22,570 nt of DNA from Anaerolineaceae bacterium UBA6073 (GCA_002436085.1 DIXT01000011.1:96286-118855), one strand, 5' to 3'. Shown: positions 5,021 to 13,619, numbered from the stretch's first letter. Notes: a model not told the origin generated them from the letters alone. Numbers and translations are program-made.

Positions 5021-6691
5021 TCAGCTTGCCTGCATCTTCGCCCAGCTGTCCACCAGCGAAATCGTGCGATTAAACACCAGCTTGCCCGGCTTGGAATCCT
5101 CACTATCCGGGTAAAAATAGCCGCTGCGCACAAACTGCCAGCTCTCTCCAGCCTGGGCATCCGCCAAATCGGGCTCAAGCTTGGCCTGGCACACCGTCAA
5201 TGAGTTCTTATTGACATGATCCAGAAAGGTCTCTCCCTCGGGCAGGTCCTCCGGGAATTTATCCTCAAACAGCTGTTCATACAGGCGCACTTCCGCGTCA
5301 ACAGCGTGCGCGGCGCTGACCCAGTGGATGGTGCCTTTCACCTTGCGCCCATCGGCAGACATTCCCCCGCGGGATTCAGGGTCATACGTGCAGTGCACCG
5401 CGGCGATTTTTCCCAGTTCATCCTTTTCCACGGAAGTGGCGGTGATGTAATAGGCGTTCATCAGGCGCACTTCCCTGCCAATTGCCAGGCGGAAATACTT
5501 TGGCACGGGGTTTTCCATGAAATCGACGCGCTCGATGTACAGCTCGCGGCAAAAGGGTACCTGCCGCTTGGTCTTGCATTCCGGGTCCTGCGGGAAGTCA
5601 GAAACCGTGAAAAACTCCGTTTTCCCTTCCGGGTAGTTATCCAGGATGACCTTGAGCGGCTGCAGCACGGCCATGCGGCGCTTGGACTGCGCGTTCAGCG
5701 CGTCCCGCACAAAATGCTCCAGCAGTTCCACGTCCACAAAGCTGTCGTTCTTGGCGACGCCGACCGCCTCGAGGAAGCTGCGAATCGCCTCTGGCGGATA
5801 GCCGCGCCGGCGCATGGCTGCCAGGGTGGGCATGCGCGGATCCGTCCAGCCTGAGACCAGTTTTTCCTCCACCAGGCGACGCAGTTTGCGCTTGCTCATG
5901 ACCGTATGGGTCAGGTTCAGGCGCGCGAATTCAATCTGCTGCGGGTGGAAGAGACCCAACTGGTCCAGGAACCAATCGTAAAGCGGACGATGGTTTTCGT
6001 ATTCAAGCGAGCACATCGAATGGGTGATGCCCTCCAACGAGTCGCTCTGCCCGTGCGCGAAGTCATACATCGGGTAGATGCACCACGCGTCGCCGGTGCG
6101 GTGATGGCTGGCGTGCAGGATGCGGTACATGACCGGGTCGCGCATGTTCATATTCGGCGCGCTCATGTCAATCTTTGCCCGCAGCGTGCGGCTGCCGTCC
6201 GGGAATTCGCCAGCGCGCATGCGCGCGAACAAATCCAGGTTTTCTTCTATGCTTCGTTCACGCCAGGGGCTGTTCTTGCCTGCTTCGGTCAGGGTGCCGC
6301 GGTATGCGCGGATTTCATCCGCGCTCAGGTCGTCGACGTAAGCCTGCCCCTGCCGGATGAGCTGCAGCGCCATTTCATAAAGCTGCTCAAAGTAATCCGA
6401 GGCGTAAAACTCGCGGTCCCCCCAATCAAAACCCAGCCAATGGATGTCTTCTTTGATGGCATCGACGTATTCCGTATCCTCTTTGACCGGATTGGTGTCG
6501 TCATAGCGCAGGTTCGTCAGGCCGCCGTAACGCTCCGCGATGCCAAAATCGATGGTGAGCGCCTTGGCGTGCCCGATGTGCAGGTAACCGTTGGGTTCGG
6601 GTGGAAAGCGCGTGTGCACCCGCCCGCCGAAACGCCCGCTGCGGTTGTGCTCGTCGATGATTTCGATAATAAAATTGGTTTTCTCGTCCAT
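5021..6691 (-). CDS. glnS: Glutamine-tRNA ligase
   Basis: Charges tRNA-Gln with glutamine in the cytosol using ATP. The 556 residues match the length of the E. coli enzyme. The class I signature HIGH is at 38-41 within PPEPNGYLHIGHAKA, and the KMSKS equivalent is VMSKR at 264-268. The flanking NLTHTVMSKRKL and DPRMPTLAAMRRRGY are the GlnRS form rather than GluRS, and the C-terminal half carries the two beta-barrel anticodon-binding domains (DFMENPVPKYFRLAIGREVR). The ATG at 6691 has AAGGA eight bases upstream. A TATAAT lies 29 bases before the ATG. A tRNA(CAU) gene follows 61 bases downstream. The gene implies direct Gln-tRNA charging, although Gat-dependent transamidation might coexist elsewhere. 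Confidence 0.97.
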   Translation of the reverse strand: MDEKTNFIIEIIDEHNRSGRFGGRVHTRFPPEPNGYLHIGHAKALTIDFGIAERYGGLTNLRYDDTNPVKEDTEYVDAIKEDIHWLGFDWGDREFYASDYFEQLYEMALQLIRQGQAYVDDLSADEIRAYRGTLTEAGKNSPWRERSIEENLDLFARMRAGEFPDGSRTLRAKIDMSAPNMNMRDPVMYRILHASHHRTGDAWCIYPMYDFAHGQSDSLEGITHSMCSLEYENHRPLYDWFLDQLGLFHPQQIEFARLNLTHTVMSKRKLRRLVEEKLVSGWTDPRMPTLAAMRRRGYPPEAIRSFLEAVGVAKNDSFVDVELLEHFVRDALNAQSKRRMAVLQPLKVILDNYPEGKTEFFTVSDFPQDPECKTKRQVPFCRELYIERVDFMENPVPKYFRLAIGREVRLMNAYYITATSVEKDELGKIAAVHCTYDPESRGGMSADGRKVKGTIHWVSAAHAVDAEVRLYEQLFEDKFPEDLPEGETFLDHVNKNSLTVCQAKLEPDLADAQAGESWQFVRSGYFYPDSEDSKPGKLVFNRTISLVDSWAKMQAS

Positions 6692-6720
6692 TTGGCATCC
6701 TTCCTTGCTTTAACGCAAGA

Positions 6721-6726
6721 ATTATA
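6721..6726 (-). promoter_or_regulatory. Likely -10 box of glnS
   Basis: A perfect TATAAT on the minus strand, 29 bases upstream of the glnS ATG and followed by a short leader holding AAGGA. No convincing -35 hexamer is present. Confidence 0.55.
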
Positions 6727-6832
6727 ACATTTAGAAACCAGCCTTCGCGGCTTCACTCACCGCAGCGCATTGCCTGGAGGACCTATGGAAAAAAGATAAA
6801 TGACAAACCAATACTGACAACTTTATCAACCC

Positions 6833-6912
6833 AATAGGACATTTCTAAATTGCCAGAATAGGACATTTCTATTTAGCCTTGACAGGCTTCACGCACCATC
6901 TTCACGCACCAT
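6833..6912. repeat. Two pairs of short direct repeats between glnS and fprA; possible IS-end remnant
   Basis: AATAGGACATTTCTA occurs at 6833-6847 and again at 6857-6871 (period 24). CTTCACGCACCAT is tandemly duplicated at 6887-6899 and 6900-6912. The GGACATTT pair recalls the repeated terminal motifs of some IS481/IS3-like insertion sequences, from memory only. No transposase fragment is present, so a solo end or scar is the most that can be proposed. Confidence 0.4.
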
Positions 6913-6940
6913 CAGCAAAGTACTGCGTTTATTAACAACT

Positions 6941-6966
6941 CAGCCCCGCGCCTGAGCGCGGGGCTG
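6941..6966 (-). terminator. Strong hairpin terminator after fprA
   Basis: CAGCCCCGCGC and GCGCGGGGCTG form a perfect 11-bp stem with a CTGA/TCAG loop, 27 bases beyond the fprA stop. On the minus strand it is followed by AGTTGTTAATAAA, only moderately U-rich, so it may be an imperfect intrinsic terminator or a 3'-end stabiliser. Confidence 0.6.
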
Positions 6967-6993
6967 TTGGGTATTACACTACTACCGCAAAGC

Positions 6994-8187
6994 TTACTTG
7001 CTGCGCTCGGCAATTTTGCGGCTCAAGGCCTGGATTTGTTGGACGTCCTGCTGCTTGGCGGAACCGATGAATTCAAGCGTACCGACCACGTCCCAGTTCA
7101 GCTTGGACGCGTATTCCTCAAAGACGGCCTTAGCACCGCCGGACCAGGCATACGAGCCAAAGTACCCGGCTGCCTTGTTCCTGACGCCCTTAATCTCAGC
7201 GATATCCAGGGCATGAACCATCGGCGGGAACATCGCGCGTTCATAGGTCGGCGCGGCAACCAGCAGCCCGCGTTTGGTCCATAATGAAGGCAGGATGAAG
7301 CTTGGGTCTGTCACGGCGACGTTAAAAACTTCCAGCGGTACGCCGGCTTCCGAGATAGCCTGCAAAGCAAAATCCAGGGCGCGTTCCGTGTTGCGGTACA
7401 TGCTGCCGTACAGCACGGTCACGCCAGGTTCGGCCGGCTCGGTCGCCATAGTCGCCCACTTTTTATAGAGAGAGATGATGCGTTCGGGTTCCTTGCGCCA
7501 GACCATCCCGTGCGAAGGGGCCAGAATATCGATCGGATACGCACTGATCTTGTCAATCGCCTGCAGGACGTTCTTCGAATAAGCAGCCACAATATTGGTG
7601 TAATAGCGCAGCGCTTCACGCTCAAAATATCCGTGGTTATTAGCTTCGTCGTCGAACAGAAAGCCGTCCAGGCAGCCGTAGGAACCAAACGCGTCGCAAG
7701 AGAACATAATTTTCTCTTCGACCATGTAGGTCATCATGGTTTCAGGCCAGTGCACCAGCGGGGTAAAGATGAACTTGAGCGTGTTCTTCCCCAGGCTGAG
7801 GGTCTGTTCGTGCTTGACCACTTCCACATTGTCCACGATGTTATAAAAATCTTTCATCATCGCCACGGCTTTGCCCATGCCCAGGAATTTGGCATTGGGG
7901 GCGCACTCGCGCAGGCGCAGCAGTGCCCCGGAGTGGTCCGGCTCCATGTGGTTAGTAATCACGTAATCCAGGTTTTCCAGCCCGACCAGACTCTCAAGCT
8001 GCTCCAGAAAATCGTCGGTGAAGGTTTCTTTGGAGAGGTCAATCAACGCGTTTTTCTCATCCTTAATCAAGTAGGCGTTGTAGGTCACGCCCTGATTAAG
8101 GATTGGCCACAGACCTTCAAAGAGCTCTGTGGAGCGGTCGTTGACGCCTACCCAAAAGATATTCGGTCTGATTTCTATCGGTCGCAT
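6994..8187 (-). CDS. fprA: FprA-family flavodiiron protein (O2/NO reductase)
   Basis: A 397-residue cytosolic class A flavodiiron protein that reduces O2 to water and/or NO to N2O, protecting anaerobes. The metallo-beta-lactamase-like half keeps all six di-iron ligands: H80-x-E82-x-D84 in NHMEPDHSG, H146 (LVHWPE), D165 (FSCDAFGS) and H226 (PSHGMVW). The C-terminal half (from about residue 256) is a flavodoxin with FMN-phosphate loop GSMYRNTE and later PTYERAMFP. There is no rubredoxin fusion, so an external rubredoxin or other donor is needed. Start at 8187 has AGGA five bases upstream. The gene begins 8 bases after the aldolase stop, so the two form an operon and share the promoter near 9182; a GC-rich hairpin ends it. 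Confidence 0.95.
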   Translation of the reverse strand: MRPIEIRPNIFWVGVNDRSTELFEGLWPILNQGVTYNAYLIKDEKNALIDLSKETFTDDFLEQLESLVGLENLDYVITNHMEPDHSGALLRLRECAPNAKFLGMGKAVAMMKDFYNIVDNVEVVKHEQTLSLGKNTLKFIFTPLVHWPETMMTYMVEEKIMFSCDAFGSYGCLDGFLFDDEANNHGYFEREALRYYTNIVAAYSKNVLQAIDKISAYPIDILAPSHGMVWRKEPERIISLYKKWATMATEPAEPGVTVLYGSMYRNTERALDFALQAISEAGVPLEVFNVAVTDPSFILPSLWTKRGLLVAAPTYERAMFPPMVHALDIAEIKGVRNKAAGYFGSYAWSGGAKAVFEEYASKLNWDVVGTLEFIGSAKQQDVQQIQALSRKIAERSK

Positions 8188-8195
8188 GTCGTCCT

Positions 8196-9146
8196 TTATG
8201 CTCCCAGGAATTTATGGACATCCGGAAGCTGGCCGGCGCTGCCCAGGTAATCATTCTTTGCGGCGATGAACTTGGCATACTCGGCGATGTAAATCTTGCC
8301 GGGGTCGCGCAGGTCAAACTTTTCGGGGTGCTCCAGGAAGAACTCGCGATGCACGCGCGTCCAGACCAGGCGTCCGTCGGTGTCGATGTTAATCTTGGTG
8401 ACGCCGAGCGTGGCAGCCTTGCGGAACTGGCCCGTGTCCACGCCTTTGGCGCCGGCAAGCTTGCCGCCCGCGGCATTGATGCGCGCCACTTCTTCCTGCG
8501 GCACGGAGCTGGAACCGTGCATTACCAGCGGAAAACCGGGCAGTTCAGCCTGAATTCTTGCCAGGACGTCAAAGTGCAGGGACTGGGTGCCGCTGAATTT
8601 GAAGGCGCCGTGGCTGGTGCCTATGGCAACCGCCAGGGAATCGCAGCCGGTGCGCTCCACAAAATCGCGCGCCTGGTTGGGGTCGGTAAGCTTTGCGTTG
8701 GCTTCGTCCACCGCCACATGCTCTTCCACGCCGCCCAGTTGGCCGAGTTCGGCTTCCACGACAATGCCTTTCGCGTGCGCGGCGTCCACCACGCGCCTGG
8801 TGATGGCAACGTTTTCGTCGTAGGGCTTGCTGCTGGCGTCAATCATGACGGAGCTGTAGAAACCGGATTCAATACAGTCGTAGCAGGTAGCCTCGTCACC
8901 GTGGTCCAGGTGCACCGCGAAGACAGCTTCGGGATAAATCTGGTCTGCTGCGCGGATTAAGCCCTCAAGGTACAGTTTGTTAGTGTAGGAACGGGAGCCC
9001 TTGCTTATTTGAATAATAAAGGGCGCTTGCGAATCGAGGTTGCCCTTGAACAAGCCGTCAATTTGCTCCAGATTGTTGACATTATAAGCGCCGATGGCGT
9101 ACTTTCCGTACGCGTGCTCAAATAACTTCTTGGTTGTAACGATCAT
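8196..9146 (-). CDS. fba: Class II fructose-bisphosphate aldolase
   Basis: Cleaves fructose-1,6-bisphosphate to dihydroxyacetone phosphate and glyceraldehyde-3-phosphate, or the reverse in gluconeogenesis; zinc-dependent. The 316 residues include HLDHGD (79-84: catalytic Asp81 and Zn ligand His82), Glu133 in VEAELG, His179 in GTSHGAFKF (phosphate loop), His210 in VMHGSSS, and NIDTDGR near residue 275. It resembles the FbaA/Gat-like class II group; tagatose-bisphosphate aldolase activity cannot be excluded. The start at 9146 has a strong GAGGAG six bases upstream. It is the first gene of an operon with fprA, and its promoter carries a perfect palindrome at the expected transcription start. Confidence 0.93.
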   Translation of the reverse strand: MIVTTKKLFEHAYGKYAIGAYNVNNLEQIDGLFKGNLDSQAPFIIQISKGSRSYTNKLYLEGLIRAADQIYPEAVFAVHLDHGDEATCYDCIESGFYSSVMIDASSKPYDENVAITRRVVDAAHAKGIVVEAELGQLGGVEEHVAVDEANAKLTDPNQARDFVERTGCDSLAVAIGTSHGAFKFSGTQSLHFDVLARIQAELPGFPLVMHGSSSVPQEEVARINAAGGKLAGAKGVDTGQFRKAATLGVTKINIDTDGRLVWTRVHREFFLEHPEKFDLRDPGKIYIAEYAKFIAAKNDYLGSAGQLPDVHKFLGA

Positions 9147-9159
9147 AGCTGCTCCTCTT

Positions 9160-9176
9160 CAATAATCGGATTATTG
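9160..9176. promoter_or_regulatory. Perfect palindrome, candidate operator of the fba-fprA operon
   Basis: CAATAATCGGATTATTG is an 8-1-8 perfect inverted repeat. It lies between the -10 box (9182-9187) and the fba ribosome site, at the likely transcription start, where a bound repressor would block initiation. The core resembles the 7-1-7 AT-rich boxes of Fur/PerR-family regulators. A PerR-like oxygen-responsive control would suit fprA, but this is inference. Confidence 0.5.
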
Positions 9177-9181
9177 CCTTG

Positions 9182-9187
9182 ATTATA
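9182..9187 (-). promoter_or_regulatory. Likely -10 box of the fba-fprA operon
   Basis: A perfect TATAAT on the minus strand, with a weak -35 candidate TTAAGT 17 bases upstream. It sits 36 bases from the fba ATG. Confidence 0.6.
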
Positions 9188-9235
9188 TCCAATAAAAGGA
9201 CTGGACTTAACGCGTGTTTTGCGTTTGCGGGAGTT

Positions 9236-10435
9236 TTACGTCTTTTGCCGGGCAAGCCCGTACACCTGACGCAGCGCGTCGGCATAGGCGGCGGGGTCGT
9301 GCTCCTTGCGTATGCGCTCCAGCGCGGCTGTGCCTTTGACCGCGATTTGCGCCGGATCTGCAGCGATGTCGCGTACAATCTGCGCCAGGTCGCTGCGGAT
9401 GGATTGGCTTAATGCTTCCCGCTCCTCCGCCGTGGTGTACAAAGCTTCTCCCAGCGCGTTTTTGGGCACCTTTATCAACCAGCCAAGCGCTGAATTGTTA
9501 ATCTCCGGCAGCGCACGGATATCCGTGGTGATCACAGGAACACCGCAAGCCTGCAATTCAAGCACGGAGAACCCGTAGGTATCCGCGTAGGAAGGCAGCA
9601 GCCCCACATCCGCCGCGCGCATCAGGGTCAGCGTGTCCGCGTTGGGAAGCTCGGAATAGTATTCAATCCAGTCTGAATTCTCAGCGATTTTAGCTCTCGC
9701 CCAAGCTACATCCTCTTCAGTTTCCTGTGCGGCATAATTTTCAATCCGCAGAGAACTGACAATGGTCAGGCGTACGGGCAGCTTTTCCTGCCGGACGAGC
9801 TTTTCGAACACTTCCAAAACCTCGCGCCCGCCTTTGCGGAAAAACGCCGCCCCAACCAGAATGAACTTTATCGGCTTTTCCGCCGAATATTCTCGCGTGA
9901 TGACTTCTTGCACAAGCGTTTCCTGAGGGGGGTGCAGTACGCGCATTTTGTCAAGAATCGGTTGGGCATATTCCGCCGGGTAATCCTTCAGCAGGTCTTT
10001 TTGCATCAGGGCTGCGGATTGCGAGAGGGCCAGGATCCCAAGACAGGCCTTCCCAGCCAGCGCTTCCAATCCCCGGCGGGTGAGCGGGTTGAGGCCGCCG
10101 TGCGCGATTTCCTTCCCATGATGGCGGGTGACCAGATGAGCAAAGCGCGGCACGATGGTTTCAAAGGATGTGACCCACGGCGTGCGTCCGTAACTGATGC
10201 CGTTAAAGAAATGGAGCAAGTCCACGCGGTTGAGATCCAGGTCTTCGAATTGATTGTTCAGGTTAAAGATCTGAAAAAGCTCTTTGCCCAAGCGTCGGTT
10301 GGCGAACAAAGCACCCCTTCGCAGATTACTGTAAAGATCATTTACTGCAACATACTCTGCTTCAGAGAGCTTGTGGAGAATGTTGCGCAAATAAGGGTAA
10401 TAATCAAAGCGGTAAGAAAGAATTCCAATTTTCAT
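9236..10435 (-). CDS. GT4-family glycosyltransferase
   Basis: A GT-B fold glycosyltransferase that moves a sugar from a nucleotide-sugar donor to an unknown acceptor, probably in cell-surface glycan synthesis. Beginning at MKIGILSYRF the protein has 399 residues. The N-terminal acceptor domain contains SNLRRGALFANRRLGKELF. The C-terminal donor domain has FILVGAAFFRKGG and the retaining GT4 signature LLPSYADTYGFSVLELQACG followed by VPVITTD, including the E-x7-E-like glutamate. An ATG five codons earlier (10450) is possible, but the -10 box overlaps that region, so I prefer 10435. No Shine-Dalgarno is seen, and TATAAT lies six bases before the ATG, suggesting a leaderless mRNA. A decayed paralogue of its 5' part is at 12062-12335. 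Confidence 0.88.
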   Translation of the reverse strand: MKIGILSYRFDYYPYLRNILHKLSEAEYVAVNDLYSNLRRGALFANRRLGKELFQIFNLNNQFEDLDLNRVDLLHFFNGISYGRTPWVTSFETIVPRFAHLVTRHHGKEIAHGGLNPLTRRGLEALAGKACLGILALSQSAALMQKDLLKDYPAEYAQPILDKMRVLHPPQETLVQEVITREYSAEKPIKFILVGAAFFRKGGREVLEVFEKLVRQEKLPVRLTIVSSLRIENYAAQETEEDVAWARAKIAENSDWIEYYSELPNADTLTLMRAADVGLLPSYADTYGFSVLELQACGVPVITTDIRALPEINNSALGWLIKVPKNALGEALYTTAEEREALSQSIRSDLAQIVRDIAADPAQIAVKGTAALERIRKEHDPAAYADALRQVYGLARQKT

Positions 10436-10441
10436 AACGCT

Positions 10442-10447
10442 ATTATA
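10442..10447 (-). promoter_or_regulatory. -10 box six bases from the GT4 start codon (leaderless transcript candidate)
   Basis: Perfect TATAAT on the minus strand, spacer AGCGTT, then ATG. Transcription would begin at or next to the start codon. No -35 consensus is visible. Confidence 0.5.
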
Positions 10448-10511
10448 CACATCTACGATATATAAATCTTTGATCCCATTACATTTTCAAGCAATAAGAC
10501 CATTTCTGTCT

Positions 10512-11537
10512 TTAAATTTTTCTAAAAATGATATTAATTCTTCCTTTAAAGCATCGAAATTTCGACAATAAATCTAATAATATACCTGCTATGTAGACTG
10601 TAAATTTATACACTAATTTTGGAGCGTTCAAATTTGCCGGTAGAAGACCAAATGTATTTTTAATAATCCCTTGCCAAAGACCTCCGAGATATGGCTGTGC
10701 CACAATATCTTTATCTTCACGATGAAGTTGTACTATCTTTGGAATAAAGACATTAAGTGTCCAGTAAATTGCAGTCGGTTTTGATATTCCCCTCTTAATC
10801 CAAAATAAATAATGGTTTCTTGCTATCAAAAAAAAACGATAACTCTTCTTTTCTGTATAGATATTATTGTCAGTTTTATGAAACACATTAGCACGTAAGC
10901 AAGTTCTATTTTGAAAACCAGCTTGATTTGATCTAAAAGAGTAATCATTGTCCTCATAATATGCAAAGAAATTGTTATCTAAATCGCCGATTGCGTTAAC
11001 AAGGTTTTTGTTGATTAACAATGCAGTTCCCCATAACTCAATTTTCCATGGTTCGCTTGTCAGCCATTCTAAATAAGTTTGTTCATCAAATGCATTTAGC
11101 ATTTGCCCATTGACTGAATCTACTTTTTTCCCATAGAAGGGGTTTAAAGGTTTTGCCGGATCCACGATGACGGGACTAAGCAGTCCAATTCTCTCATCGG
11201 ACTCCATTTCTGTAATTAGGTTTAACAAACAATCTTCTGGAACTTCTACATCATTGTTTAGAAGCCAAATATAATTGGCATCATGTTTCATGGCATATTC
11301 AATACCTTGGTTAGCGCCGCCTGTAAAACCAAGATTTGTTTTGTTGCCAATATAGGCAATATCAATATTTTCTTCCTCAATTAACTTTCTAATTTCTTCT
11401 GACGGGGAGTTGTTTATCAAAACTACCTTATACTTTTTGTATTTGGAACGTTTTAAGGACTGTACACAACGAAGAGTGATATCGGGATCCTTCCAGTTCA
11501 AGATAACTATATACACTAGTGGCTCTGAAATGCTCAT
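10512..11537 (-). CDS. GT2-family glycosyltransferase (rhamnosyltransferase-like)
   Basis: A 341-residue GT-A fold enzyme of the WcaE/RfbF-like GT2 group, probably adding a sugar to a cell-wall or exopolysaccharide chain at the membrane's inner face. Donor-binding features: YIVILNWKDP at the N-terminus, NLGFTGGANQG (68-78), the metal-binding NNDVEV (94-99, DxD equivalent), and YYEDNDYSFR (193-202), which supplies the catalytic acid pair. C-terminal hydrophobic stretches (YKFTVYIAGILLDLLS) may touch the membrane. The start at 11537 has GGAGA seven bases upstream. Composition is visibly more AT-rich than its neighbours, a sign of transfer. It lies between an intact GT4 gene and the decayed 5' end of a second one. 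Confidence 0.88.
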   Translation of the reverse strand: MSISEPLVYIVILNWKDPDITLRCVQSLKRSKYKKYKVVLINNSPSEEIRKLIEEENIDIAYIGNKTNLGFTGGANQGIEYAMKHDANYIWLLNNDVEVPEDCLLNLITEMESDERIGLLSPVIVDPAKPLNPFYGKKVDSVNGQMLNAFDEQTYLEWLTSEPWKIELWGTALLINKNLVNAIGDLDNNFFAYYEDNDYSFRSNQAGFQNRTCLRANVFHKTDNNIYTEKKSYRFFLIARNHYLFWIKRGISKPTAIYWTLNVFIPKIVQLHREDKDIVAQPYLGGLWQGIIKNTFGLLPANLNAPKLVYKFTVYIAGILLDLLSKFRCFKGRINIIFRKI

Positions 11538-12061
11538 TCACTTTCTCCCAGTGTTTATTTCCGTAAAATTAACCAATTAAATCCGAAACCAATTATTAAT
11601 ATCCTAATCTGCAAAATAAGTTGCGTATCTATGTAATCCAATCTCACATATTCATCCCGTAGAGCTAGATTTACACACAATCGCAATAACGATCAATTAA
11701 GCCTTAGAATGTCATATCAATAACCAATCGGCGTTTATCAATTCTTTATAATTAGCATTAAGCATGACTTTTACTATTATATCAATATGTCATCCCTCCA
11801 GAAATGACGTGACGTGACTTGGCATTTTTTGATCTTTGTAGTTTTCTACAACAACGCTCCTGATCGTGAATCTTGTGGATATACATCTATGCAATAGTTC
11901 GGGATTTTATTGCAAAGCTGATTTTTTCAGACATCACTCAAATAAACGAGCTGGATTAAAATAGGATTATCTACTTGAGACAATCAGAAGTGTTCTGATG
12001 AATGAGTTTTTTTACCATGATAACGCTGATCCAAACCAAAAAAGCAGGGAGGCAGGGTTTC
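11538..12061. other. AT-rich intergenic stretch upstream of the GT2 gene, no gene seen
   Basis: No reading frame here is convincing. A TATAAT on the minus strand (11776-11781) could be a distant promoter of the GT2 gene. A 7-bp inverted repeat TGCAATA/TATTGCA (11890-11896, 11908-11914) could form a small hairpin. The stretch may be the decayed middle and 3' part of the GT4 paralogue whose 5' part follows, but I could not follow similarity beyond about 12062. Confidence 0.4.
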
Positions 12062-12335
12062 TAAATGAGAGGCCCAGGGAGTGCGCCTATAGTTGACGCC
12101 ATTCGAAAAAATGCAGGATGTTGACTTTGTTCAGCTCAAAATCGTCAATTGATTATTCAGATTAAAGGTAGTAAAGAGTTCTCTGCCTAGCCTGCGATTC
12201 GCAAATAAGGCTGCCCGCCGTAAGTTGCTGTTTAGGTCCTTGACCAGTTAATAATCAGATTCAGGAAGTTTATCGATTATGTTACGCAGGTGCATGTAAT
12301 AGCCAAAAACGATAAGCCAATACCCCAATTTTCAT
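12062..12335 (-). pseudogene. Decayed 5' fragment of a second GT4 glycosyltransferase gene
   Basis: From the ATG at 12335 the minus strand encodes MKIGVLAYRFW, then a one-base frameshift leads to YMHLRNIIDKLPESDY, an in-frame TAA, and LVKDLNSNLRRAALFANRRL and GRELFTTFNLNNQL. These follow the first 75 residues of the intact GT4 protein at 9236-10435 closely. Further frameshifts pass through ILHFFEW and RRTPWA-like pieces before similarity ends near 12062. At least one stop and several shifts make it non-functional. It starts 10 bases after the MFS stop codon, so in the ancestor it was probably the next gene of that operon. Confidence 0.82.
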
Positions 12336-12345
12336 AGTAAGAGTA

Positions 12346-13593
12346 TTATAACTGTTCAGGCAAACTCTGTTTTTCGGGGGCAGTCGGCTTCCAGAATATA
12401 AACAGAACAACCGCCAGCAGCGCCATGCCTGCCCCGAAGAAAAACGGAGCCGAGGGCCCAAAGCCTTTCCACGTGCCCGCGCCGCTCCACAGCAGCCCGG
12501 CGATGACGGAGGCGGGAAAATCCAGAATGCCCAGGATGGCATTGTAAGTCCCAAAAGCGGTCCCGCGCATCTCAGCCGGCACCAAATCCGCAACCATGGC
12601 TTTGGCTGTGCCGTAAGCCATCCCGTAGTAAAGCCCGTAGGCAGCGTAAAGCAGCCAGATTTGCACTACCGACTGCGCCAGCGCAAATCCGAGGTAAATC
12701 AAGGCATAGACAATCCAGCCGCCGATGATGAGTCTGCGCCTGCCCAGCTTGTCGGAAAGCGCGCCCGCCGGCGTCGAAATGACGGTATAAATGAGATTGA
12801 AGGCAGCCAGCATGATGAGGATGTTCAGCGCGCTCATGCCGCGTTCCTGCGCCCGCAGCACCAGGAAGGCATCCGAGGAATTGCCCAGGTCAAAGATACC
12901 TACGATGACCAAAAAAACAATAAAGTTGCGGCCGAGTCCTTTGAGGGAAATGCGTACCTTGTGGACTTCTCCCTCGACCTTCACCTCTTTTGTGCCGAGG
13001 GCCAGCACGATCACCGCCAGGAAAGCCGGGATCAGGCTGATGAGCACGACAGTCCTGAAGGTATGCTCAGCCAATACCGAGCTGCCCGCCTGCAGCTTCC
13101 AGACGATGAACGCCGCGATCAGGATGCCGAGCAGTGCTCCGGCGGTATCTGCCGCGCGGTGCAGCCCGAATGCCAGCCCCCGCTGCTCAGGCTTGACGTT
13201 ATCGGCTACCAGTGCGTCGCGCGGAGCGGTGCGGACGCCTTTCCCAACCCGGTCTGCCCAGCGCACCCCTGCCACGGCGCCCCAGCTGTTCGCGAAGTAA
13301 AAGAAGGGCTTGGCGAGCGCGGAAAGCCCGTAACCCGCTACAGCCAACCACTTGCGGGTGCGCAATCTGTCCGAAAGCCAGCCGGAAAATACCTTTAGGA
13401 TGCTGGAGGTTGCTTCAGCAATCCCTTCGATGATGCCGATGATGTTGGTCTTTACCCCCAGCACTGCCGACAAAAACAGCGGAAGAATATTGATCACCAT
13501 CTCGCTGGAGATATCAGTCAGGAAGCTGGTCGCGGAGGCGACCCACAGGTTGGCGGGGAGTTCTTTCAGTTTTGAACGATTGAGTATAGACAT
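12346..13593 (-). CDS. Major facilitator superfamily transporter
   Basis: A 415-residue inner-membrane protein with about 12 hydrophobic helices. The MFS loop 2-3 motif A is present as GWLSDRLRTRKW (about 71-82), with its second-half counterpart GALSDKLGRRRL (about 276-290). DRVGKGVRTAPRDAL (about 113-127) is a hallmark of a bacterial MFS subgroup of unknown substrate. Secondary transport, probably efflux, is inferred. The ATG at 13593 has GAGG six bases upstream, and a perfect TATAAT lies 26 bases further. The stop codon is 10 bases from the start of the decayed GT4 gene. It diverges from the broken dehydrogenase gene to its right. Confidence 0.88.
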   Translation of the reverse strand: MSILNRSKLKELPANLWVASATSFLTDISSEMVINILPLFLSAVLGVKTNIIGIIEGIAEATSSILKVFSGWLSDRLRTRKWLAVAGYGLSALAKPFFYFANSWGAVAGVRWADRVGKGVRTAPRDALVADNVKPEQRGLAFGLHRAADTAGALLGILIAAFIVWKLQAGSSVLAEHTFRTVVLISLIPAFLAVIVLALGTKEVKVEGEVHKVRISLKGLGRNFIVFLVIVGIFDLGNSSDAFLVLRAQERGMSALNILIMLAAFNLIYTVISTPAGALSDKLGRRRLIIGGWIVYALIYLGFALAQSVVQIWLLYAAYGLYYGMAYGTAKAMVADLVPAEMRGTAFGTYNAILGILDFPASVIAGLLWSGAGTWKGFGPSAPFFFGAGMALLAVVLFIFWKPTAPEKQSLPEQL

Positions 13594-13619
13594 GCGCTAC
13601 CTCGATGAATGTTTGTGGC

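Noticed and set aside
5216..6727. Long plus-strand frames opposite glnS
   Set aside because: They are antisense shadows of a clear housekeeping gene in GC-rich DNA.
12661..13398. A 245-codon plus-strand frame opposite the MFS gene
   Set aside because: Antisense shadow; composition is rich in D/E/Q/R without any domain, while the opposite strand has MFS motifs.
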